Shown here piece by piece: positions 1 to 6,207 of a stretch of 64,000 bases of DNA (its first letter is position 1; each line of letters begins with the position of its first letter). A program made the translations under genes and the position numbers. This stretch comes from Pseudomonadota bacterium. Its GTDB lineage: Bacteria > Pseudomonadota > Gammaproteobacteria > JAKAQQ01. The stretch lies in NCBI GenBank assembly GCA_021810635.1, contig JAJZIH010000001.1, positions 1 through 64,000 on the forward strand, in the 5' to 3' direction. Below the pieces are notes generated by a model, which worked only from the letters and a program-made list of their open reading frames with translations, had not been told where the DNA came from and searched no databases.

Positions 1-228
1 CGGCTCGAGATGCAGCAGCGAAAAATCCCCGAGCTTCCGATCTACCCCGAACAGCGCCGCTGCAAGCACCCAACCACCGAGCAGATCCTGCGCCTCTTCA
101 GCCTCGCCGAGCGGCACACGCTGCTGCGCAACGAACGGCCGGCGCAGGTGTTCCGGCCCGAGCTAACCGACATCCAGAGCCAGACCCTCGACCTGCTCGG
201 CGTGCCCGAAACGGCGTTTTCCGGCTGA
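1..228 (+). CDS. Transposase, C-terminal part (probably IS1634-type)
   Basis: An open frame runs in from the window edge and ends at TGA 226-228, so only the last 75 or so residues are visible. The tail pattern, an LTDIQ stretch followed by LDLLGVPE near the end, resembles the C-terminus of IS1634/IS4-like DDE transposases as I remember them; the catalytic residues would lie outside the window. The stop codon sits inside the 6-bp direct repeat that flanks the adjacent IS21 element. The insertion therefore landed at the end of this gene and did not cut its coding part. Whether the gene is intact cannot be judged here. Family assignment is tentative. Confidence 0.5.
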   Translation, partial: RLEMQQRKIPELPIYPEQRRCKHPTTEQILRLFSLAERHTLLRNERPAQVFRPELTDIQSQTLDLLGVPETAFSG

Positions 229-229
229 C
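224..229. repeat. Target-site duplication, left copy
   Basis: GCTGAC here is repeated exactly at 2814-2819, just outside the other end of the IS21 element. IS21-family insertions are known to make 4-8 bp duplications. This is direct evidence that the element inserted as a unit and that both ends are original. Confidence 0.8.
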
Positions 230-324
230 TGCGTATTCCGACCCAATCCTGCCACTGATTCCGATCCAAAGCTGCCACCTGTTCTGACGGTATCCTGCCA
301 CCCATTTTGATCCAAAGCTGCCAC
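230..324 (+). repeat. IS21 left-end multiple repeats
   Basis: Four related units of about 20 bp end in CTGCCAC at 255, 278, 301 and 324, spaced 23 bp apart. The second and fourth units share GATCCAAAGCTGCCAC. Repeated subterminal sites are a known IS21-family feature and are taken as transposase binding sites. They occupy the non-coding stretch before istA, so they may also overlap its promoter. Confidence 0.75.
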
Positions 325-415
325 CCTTGGTGGCGGCCGATCAAGGCACTAAGCGACGCGGTTTCAACCTCCGGTATCGTGCATCCCCCAACTCATCAAA
401 AAAGGCGATACGACG

Positions 416-1954
416 ATGGCGGCAACGAGGTTAACCATGCGCAAAATACGTGAAGTGCTTCGTCTGAAATGGGAGTGTAAATACTCGGATCGCAAAGTCG
501 CACGAAGTTGTGGTCTCTCGCGGCCCGCGGTGGCCGAATATATGCGCCGAGCGCAAGCTGCGGGCCTCTCCTGGCCGCTGCCCGACGATGGGGATGAAGC
601 GGCCCTGGAGGCACGATTGTTTCCGGTCGCGCCGGTGGCGGCCCGGTCGCGGCCGCTGCCCGACTGGTCTGTCATTCATCGGGAGCTCGCCCGCAAGGGC
701 GTCACCCTCATGCTCCTCTGGGAGGAACACAAGGAGACCCACCCAGAGGGCCTCCAATACAGCCAATACTGTAAGCGCTATCGGGCCCATGCCAGCGGTC
801 TTGATCTCCCGATGCGTCAGGTCCACCGGGCGGGCGAGAAGTGCTTCGTCGATTATGCCGGACACACCATGCCGGTCATCGACCGGCGGACCGGTGCGAT
901 CCGCACGGCGCAGATTTTTGTCGCCGTGCTCGGCGCCAGCAACTATACCTACTGCGAGGCGACCTGGACTCAGGGTCTGTCCGACTGGATCGCGTCCCAT
1001 GTGCGTATGCTGGAGCACTTTCAATCGGTTCCGGAAATCTTAGTGGTGGACAATCTGCGTAGCGGGGTCACCCGCAGCCATCGCTATGAACCCCTGATCC
1101 ACGCCACCTATGCCGACCTGGCGGCCCATTACGGCATTGCCGTCCTCCCGGCCCGCGTCTATCGCCCGCGGGATAAAGCCAAAGCGGAGGTAGGGGTGCA
1201 AATCGTCGAGCGCTGGGTGCTCGCCCGCCTGCGCCACCAAACCTTCTTCAGCCTAGCGGAGCTGAACTGCGAGATCGACCGTCTGCGCGCGCGGTTGAAT
1301 GCCCGGGCGTTTCGGAAACTCCCCGGCACCCGGCAGGCGCTCTTCATGACCCTCGATCGACCGGCCATGAAGGCCCTACCCGAGAGTCGCTATGTGTTTG
1401 CCGAATGGCGCCGCGCGCGGGTCCATATGGATTATCACATCGAGGTCGATGGTCACTACTACTCGGTTCCCTACCGGCTCGTCGGTCAACAACTCGAAGT
1501 CCGTCTCACCGCCCAGACCGTAGAGGCGCTGCACGGAGGGCGCCGGATCGCTTCGCACGTTCGCTCCCCGGCGAAAGGGCGACATACCACCGTCACCTCC
1601 CATATGCCCAAAGCCCATCGCGAATACGCCGAATGGACGCCGCAACGCCTGATTGCGTGGGCTACCCACACGGGACTGGCCACCGCCCAGCTGATCGCGC
1701 AGGTCATGGAAAGCCGGGCGCACCCGCAGCAGGGCTTTCGCTCGTGTCTGGGCATCATGCGTCTTGGCAAGATCTACGGCACGGAGCGACTGGAGGCGGC
1801 GTGTACGCGCGCCACGGCGCTCGGTGCCTTGAGCTACCGTTCGCTGGAGTCGATGCTGCGCCAGGGACTGGAGCGTGAACCCTTGCCAGCCCGCAGCGAA
1901 CCCCGTGACCCGATCACACACACCAATGTGCGTGGTCCTGGCTATTACCAGTAA
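416..1954 (+). CDS. istA: IS21-family transposase IstA
   Basis: A 512-residue DDE transposase that catalyses strand transfer of its IS. A helix-turn-helix region lies at about residues 23-45 (resembling a resolvase/MarR-like DNA-binding segment). The integrase core carries D146 (in VDYAG), D212 (in VDN) and E258 (in KAEV), the expected catalytic triad. A beta-strand-rich C-terminal domain follows, with the family's YYSVPYR stretch. Length and order match IstA. The start used is ATG 416; a second ATG at 437 would give a slightly shorter N-terminus. istB follows after about 40 bp on the same strand and its ATPase product is the partner in transposition. Confidence 0.93.
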   Translation: MAATRLTMRKIREVLRLKWECKYSDRKVARSCGLSRPAVAEYMRRAQAAGLSWPLPDDGDEAALEARLFPVAPVAARSRPLPDWSVIHRELARKGVTLMLLWEEHKETHPEGLQYSQYCKRYRAHASGLDLPMRQVHRAGEKCFVDYAGHTMPVIDRRTGAIRTAQIFVAVLGASNYTYCEATWTQGLSDWIASHVRMLEHFQSVPEILVVDNLRSGVTRSHRYEPLIHATYADLAAHYGIAVLPARVYRPRDKAKAEVGVQIVERWVLARLRHQTFFSLAELNCEIDRLRARLNARAFRKLPGTRQALFMTLDRPAMKALPESRYVFAEWRRARVHMDYHIEVDGHYYSVPYRLVGQQLEVRLTAQTVEALHGGRRIASHVRSPAKGRHTTVTSHMPKAHREYAEWTPQRLIAWATHTGLATAQLIAQVMESRAHPQQGFRSCLGIMRLGKIYGTERLEAACTRATALGALSYRSLESMLRQGLEREPLPARSEPRDPITHTNVRGPGYYQ

Positions 1955-1995
1955 CCAGGCACACTTCCCCCACAACCCAACGGAGATCACCCCCT

Positions 1996-2745
1996 ATGTT
2001 GAATCATCCCACGATCGAGAAACTGCACGCGCTGCGCTTGAGCGGCATGGCCCAGGCCTTTGCGACCCAATCCCAATCCCCCGAGATCGACACGTTACGC
2101 TTCGAGGAGCGCTTAGGATTGCTGCTGGACGAGGAGTCCACTTATCGCGACAGCAAGCGCCTCACGGCCCGTCTGCGCCTGGCTACCTTACGGCAAAATG
2201 CCTGTCTGGAGGATATCAATTATCGCCATCCGCGCGGGCTTGACAAATCGATGATCACCAAACTCTCAGGGGGACAGTGGCTGCGGGAACACCTGAACTG
2301 TCTGATCACAGGACCCGCTGGCGTCGGCAAGAGCTTCATTGCCTGCGCGCTCGCCCACCAGGCTTGTCGCGCCGGTCTGTCGGTGCGCTATCTGCGTCTG
2401 CCGAGACTGTTCATCGAGCTCACGACCGCGCGGGGCGATGGGCGTTATCGCAAGGTGCTGGCGGGGCTTGCGCGTACCGACCTCGTGGTCCTGGACGACT
2501 TCGGTCTTGCCATCATGGGTGACGAGCAACGTCGCGATCTTCTGGAGATCCTGGAAGATCGTTATGAGCGCCGCTCGACTATCATGACCAGCCAATTTGG
2601 CGTTGAGCACTGGCATGAGTGGATTAACGATCCCACCCTGGCAGATGCTATCCTAGATCGCCTCGTGCACCATGCCTACCGGCTGGCCCTGACAGGCGAT
2701 TCCATGCGGAAACTGAAGAGACCCAAGGAGACCGAAAACACCTAA
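1996..2745 (+). CDS. istB: IS21 helper ATPase IstB
   Basis: A 249-residue AAA+ ATPase related to DnaC, which assembles on target DNA and stimulates IstA. Walker A is GPAGVGKS at residues 106-113 and Walker B is LVVLDDFG at 163-170. A sensor-like TSQF follows near residue 198. Length is normal for the family. It begins with ATG 41 bp after the istA stop. The C-terminus is short and basic (KLKRPKE). The frame is open throughout and nothing indicates decay. Confidence 0.93.
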   Translation: MLNHPTIEKLHALRLSGMAQAFATQSQSPEIDTLRFEERLGLLLDEESTYRDSKRLTARLRLATLRQNACLEDINYRHPRGLDKSMITKLSGGQWLREHLNCLITGPAGVGKSFIACALAHQACRAGLSVRYLRLPRLFIELTTARGDGRYRKVLAGLARTDLVVLDDFGLAIMGDEQRRDLLEILEDRYERRSTIMTSQFGVEHWHEWINDPTLADAILDRLVHHAYRLALTGDSMRKLKRPKETENT

Positions 2746-2788
2746 ACCCACACACAAACCCAACCCCGCGTCGCTTCGCTCCGATGGG

Positions 2789-2813
2789 GTGGCAGCAATG
2801 GCCGGAATGCGCA
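2789..2813 (-). repeat. IS21 right terminal repeat
   Basis: Read on the minus strand this segment begins TGCGCATTCCGGCC and ends in CTGCCAC. It matches the left-end unit at 230-255 with a few substitutions and one or two indels. It marks the right border of the element. Confidence 0.75.
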
Positions 2814-2819
2814 GCTGAC
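2814..2819. repeat. Target-site duplication, right copy
   Basis: GCTGAC, identical to 224-229. Together the two copies give the exact insertion point of the IS21 element. Confidence 0.8.
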
Positions 2820-3104
2820 CGCTGGTCGCCGACAATTCACGCCAAATCATCGCCGAGATGTGCGGAAAGTAGGGCCTGAAGTTCGTGAGCCCTGCGGAAC
2901 AGTATCAGGGGCAGAAGGCGAAGATCTTCTGCCCACCGCGCCGCGCTCTATGAAACGGCGCGGGTCAGCACGCGGAGCACTGGAGCGGTCAGATCCGGAA
3001 TTGGTCACTGCCTGACGAAGCGTGGCTCAATCGTCCGGTGGAAGACGCCGGACCGAGCGCACAACGCGAGGCAGCGTGAATGCTGCGGGCGACAACTCCC
3101 TTGA

Positions 3105-3191
3105 CAGCCGCCGGATGACAATCGCACTCGTCGCCACAGCACCTTGGGCTATCTCAGTCTGCGGACATTCGAGGCGCAGCAACTCGCGTAA
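3105..3191 (+). pseudogene. IS3-family orfB transposase, 3' remnant
   Basis: The frame ending at TAA 3189-3191 reads NRTRRHSTLGYLS and then FEAQQLA. This is the conserved C-terminal pattern of IS3-family OrfB (usually NxxRRHSALGYLSPxxFE). In the same frame a TGA at 3102 lies just upstream, and no longer frame covers the rest of the protein, so this is a remnant. The rest of 2820-3316 shows no supported gene; it may be further decayed insertion-sequence DNA. The remnant lies about 125 bp beyond the 3' end of tRNA-Ala. Confidence 0.65.
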
Positions 3192-3316
3192 GACGGTATC
3201 CACAAGTGATGGGAATGATCACTCGCTGCCCCAGATTCCCGGCCAAGTGCAGCATACATATTGCAGAGAAAAACCACTAAGGGCCCCGGCCAGTTGGCCT
3301 AGACCCTTGTTTTGTT

Positions 3317-3392
<76 letters not shown>

Positions 3393-4162
3393 AAAGCATT
3401 CATCATAATACAAGGAAAGGTATGGTTTCGGCCAAACCCGAAAGGCTCGCAACGAAGGAGAGACGTGCCCGCACCCCAGCCGCCAACGACAGGTCGCCTT
3501 TTGTGGCCCCTCCCCCGGGGTCTGGAGAGAGCCCGTCGAAGATCCAGCCAGGGCTTCAGGGGCCTGCCGGTTGCGGTGCAGTTCCCGGAGCGTTTCAAAC
3601 CCCAAACCCCTCCCCCCGGACACGGGGCCAAGCTTGCGCAGGATACTTTCGTCGGCCCGGTTTTCCTGCCCTTCGTCAAAACAGATCTGCTGGTTGAGCC
3701 ACTGCTCCATCCTTTCCGGATCGGGCAGGCGACTTTGCACCGTATCCCCGGGATCATGCGCCTCGCTCACATGCAGGTTGATGGGATACATGGCCCGACC
3801 GGTCTTGCGACTTGCCATGAGCCGCCGATCCGGGAAAAGGCGAGGCCTGCCGAATCCCCATCCCGTGCGATCGCCTGTTTCATGTAGCGCCTGTAACAAG
3901 AGACACGGCAGGCCTCGTCCTCGTCCAGCGGTTTGCAGATGGAACGAAGGACCGGCTCGGTTTGCCACTCGGCAACACGCCGATCCCAGAGCACACCACG
4001 ATCCAGGTTTCAGCGGGCCAGCCCAAGCCGGCGGAAAAGCCCGAGATCAAGCATGGAAACCGTTCTGTCGGCGCAGTCGCGGATCCACAGAGGACCCGCA
4101 ATTCCCGGATTCATACCACCATGACGGGCACAACCCACGGACGATACACAGGCGGCGCTCCC
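3393..4162 (-). other. Gene-poor stretch, possibly a decayed minus-strand gene
   Basis: No gene is supported in these 770 bp. On the minus strand two adjacent frames carry protein-like text. One has VLWDRRVAEWQTEPVLRSIC and YRRYMKQAIARDGDSAGLAF around 3840-4010. A different frame then gives MYPINLHVSEAHDPGD and PERMEQWLNQQICFDEGQE around 3640-3790. Together they could be one gene broken by a frameshift near 3790-3830, with further breaks upstream near 4010. I do not recognise the family, and the composition of both strands in this GC-rich DNA makes chance frames common. Confidence 0.3.
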
Positions 4163-4927
4163 TCACCGGCCCATTTTCCCCATCAGTGCCAGATACAAGC
4201 GGTTTGGAAGAATTCTCAGTAATTTCATGGCCATGACCATCGGCCATGGGAAGGCGATCTCGAAACTCCGCCGCGGCAGCGCCCTGACGATCCGGCGGGC
4301 GGCCTCATCGGCGTCCATCAGAAAGGGCATGGGGAAGCGGTTCTTGGCGGTAAGGGGCGTGCGCACGAAGCCCGGGTTGATGACCCGCACGCGCACCCCG
4401 GTGGACCTCAGATCGGCCGCCAGGGTTTCGGCCAGGCTAATGAGCGCCGCCTTGGTAGGACCGTACGCACCAGCCTTGGGCAGTCCCCGGTAACCGGCGA
4501 GCGAGGCGGTAATGAGAACTTGTCCCGAGCCTTCGTGGATCATGTGGGGCAGGACGACAGCCAGACATTCGACCACCCCCAGATAGTTGACCCGGGTCAC
4601 CTCCTCGTAGGCACGGGGATCGATGATTCCAGGCGAGTGTTCGTATTTGCCGGCATTGAGAAAGCAGTAGTCAAGATGCGGCATGCGGCCAAAAACCGCA
4701 GCGGCACCCGCCTCGATCGAAGCCCGCTCGCGAACGTCGACCGGCACCGGAATGATCGCTCCGGGAATCGGCGATTCCCGGGCCAAAGACTCGAGCCGGT
4801 CGACACTCCGGGCGCTGACCGCAACCGAGTGGCCTGCGCCAGCGAGTCCGAACGCCAGGGCAGCGCCGATTCCCGTACTCGCGCCGACGATCCACGTGTT
4901 GGGCATGCAGGTTCCAGGATCCGTCAT
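4163..4927 (-). CDS. Short-chain dehydrogenase/reductase (SDR)
   Basis: A 254-residue NAD(P)-dependent oxidoreductase of the classical SDR family. The Rossmann motif GASTGIG is at residues 15-21, NAG at 91-93, catalytic Ser near 142, Tyr155 and Lys159 (YGPTK), and the PGFVRTPL motif follows. The C-terminus is hydrophobic and basic (MVMAMKLLRILPNRLYLALMGK, shown in part here as a probable membrane-contact helix). Met8 is an alternative start. From memory, SDRs of this subtype often sit beside a COG2907 FAD amine oxidase and a cyclopropane-fatty-acid synthase; a broken piece of such an oxidase lies right next to it, divergently placed. The substrate is unknown. Confidence 0.8.
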   Translation of the reverse strand: MTDPGTCMPNTWIVGASTGIGAALAFGLAGAGHSVAVSARSVDRLESLARESPIPGAIIPVPVDVRERASIEAGAAAVFGRMPHLDYCFLNAGKYEHSPGIIDPRAYEEVTRVNYLGVVECLAVVLPHMIHEGSGQVLITASLAGYRGLPKAGAYGPTKAALISLAETLAADLRSTGVRVRVINPGFVRTPLTAKNRFPMPFLMDADEAARRIVRALPRRSFEIAFPWPMVMAMKLLRILPNRLYLALMGKMGR

Positions 4928-5012
4928 GGGAGCAGATATTCTACCCGCTGCCCTGTCTCCGGGTCATCGGGACATTTCCTCCCGGCCCCATGGCCACCGT
5001 CTTCGATCGGAA

Positions 5013-5290
5013 GTAGAGATCTCCGGTTTGGCCACGGCCTGGATCCTGGCCCAGCGACACAAAGTCACCTTCTACGAGTCAGGAAAGCCGCCTGGGCAGG
5101 CACTGCGGCACCCGTTCCGGGTTCCGCGCCCCGGAAGCTCCGCCCGGGCGTGACTGCGGGTTTGTGGTCTACAACACGCGGGGGCCATCACCCCTCACCC
5201 GGAACCCTTGCACTCCTGGACATCGGGGACCCGCATCGATCCGGTTTTGCCCCCGCACTCCCCTCCTCGACCATCGGGTCCTTCCGCTCA
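5013..5290 (+). pseudogene. COG2907-type FAD-dependent amine oxidase, N-terminal fragment (broken)
   Basis: Two short pieces in different frames match the N-terminus of FAD amine oxidases found beside SDR genes. The first reads ISGLATAWILAQRHKVTFYE, the end of the FAD-binding Rossmann hairpin. After about 100 bp, in another frame, comes DCGFVVYNT, which matches the family's VDxGFxVYN motif. The glycine-rich start is missing, at least one frameshift separates the pieces, and the remaining 350 or so residues are absent. Instead the region runs into an IS200/IS605-type hairpin at 5372-5400. Family recognition rests on motifs only. Confidence 0.55.
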
Positions 5291-5371
5291 TGCAGTTCTG
5301 ACCACGAGGGCTCCTTATTTCTCGGGCCAACCACGCGGCGGCTTATCAAGACCTCTGCCGCAGTACCAGAA

Positions 5372-5400
5372 CTCCCCGGCTTTAGCCGTGGGGAGGTTCA
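5372..5400 (+). repeat. Solitary IS200/IS605-type end hairpin
   Basis: CTCCCCGGC, loop TTTA, then GCC-GT-GGGGAG forms an imperfect palindrome with an unpaired GT, followed by GTTCA. This layout (GC-rich stem, CTTTAG core, bulge, GAGGTTCA tail) is that of the right end of IS605-like elements, which also forms the 3' scaffold of TnpB omega-RNAs. No tnpA or tnpB is nearby. It lies between the broken amine-oxidase gene and the kdpE stop (5428), so it could also stop transcription from either side. Confidence 0.55.
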
Positions 5401-5427
5401 GGACCCGGGAACACCGGGCCGGTCGGG

Positions 5428-6207
5428 TTAGGTCCGAGACGCCGAAGGCGGGCTGTCGGCCGGCTGCCCCGGACCGGCGGCTCCGTCCGGGCCGGGCCCG
5501 GAATCCAGCTCCGGCTCCGGCTCGGCAAGCCGGTAGCCCACTCCGGACTCCGTGAGGAAATAGTGCGGCGCCCCAGGATCTGCCTCGATCTTCTTTCTAA
5601 GCTGGGCCATGTAGATCCGGACGTAATGGTTGGCCCGCGCATGGTGCGGCCCCCAAACCGCAGTCAAAAGCTGCTGGTGGGTCATGACTTTCCCCCGTTC
5701 CCTGATCAAAACACACAGGAGCCGATATTCAATCGGGGTCAGGTGGACTTCCGAACCCCGGACCCAGACGCGTCGTTGCTCCAAATCCACACGCCACTCC
5801 GCCGTCGTAAAAGCGGTTTCGCGGGCGTGGGGATCCCGATGCAGCCGTCGCATGACGGAACGGATACGGGCCATGAGCTCGGCGACACTGAATGGCTTGG
5901 TCAGATAGTCGTCCGCCCCAAGGTCCAGGGCTTGGACCTTGGTGGACTCCCAGGTGCGCGCCGTCAGGATGATCACCGGCACCTGGCTCCAGGCCCGCAG
6001 CCGCGCCAGGACATCCAGGCCATCCAATGCCGGCAGGGTCAGATCCAGGATGACGAGGTCCGGACGCCAGTTGGCAGCCCGGACCAGACCCTGGCTCCCA
6101 TCCGTGACCGTTTCGACCTGCCACTGCCTGAGGGTCAGGCTGACCCGGAGCAGGTGTCCGATTTCCGGTTCGTCCTCAATGATGAGACAGCGGGGGTGCC
6201 CCGTCAT
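5428..6207 (-). CDS. kdpE: Response regulator KdpE
   Basis: A 259-residue OmpR-family regulator. The receiver domain has the acidic pair E11-D12, phospho-acceptor D55 (LVILDLTLP), T82 and K104 (TKPF). A winged-helix DNA-binding domain follows, with HLTPIEYRLL and YVRIYMAQLRKKIE typical of KdpE. The frame is open further upstream, but that part is a shadow of kdpD. ATG 6207 is preceded by GGAG at a 10-bp distance. It overlaps the end of kdpD by 32 bp, so the two are coupled. The C-terminus has a Pro/Gly-rich tail of about 30 residues that is longer than usual. No kdpFABC target operon is in the window. Confidence 0.88.
   Translation of the reverse strand: MTGHPRCLIIEDEPEIGHLLRVSLTLRQWQVETVTDGSQGLVRAANWRPDLVILDLTLPALDGLDVLARLRAWSQVPVIILTARTWESTKVQALDLGADDYLTKPFSVAELMARIRSVMRRLHRDPHARETAFTTAEWRVDLEQRRVWVRGSEVHLTPIEYRLLCVLIRERGKVMTHQQLLTAVWGPHHARANHYVRIYMAQLRKKIEADPGAPHYFLTESGVGYRLAEPEPELDSGPGPDGAAGPGQPADSPPSASRT

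Larger units (their letters stand above)
230..2813 (+). mobile_element. Complete IS21-family insertion sequence
   Basis: The element is about 2.58 kb. It starts TGCGTATTCCG and ends CGGAATGCGCA, giving an imperfect terminal inverted repeat with the TG...CA tips usual for this family. A perfect 6-bp duplication flanks it. It carries istA (416-1954) and istB (1996-2745) in the canonical order, both open and of normal length, so it looks intact and possibly active. The left end has four copies of a subterminal repeat; only one copy is visible at the right end. The fresh-looking duplication suggests a recent insertion (inference). Confidence 0.9.
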
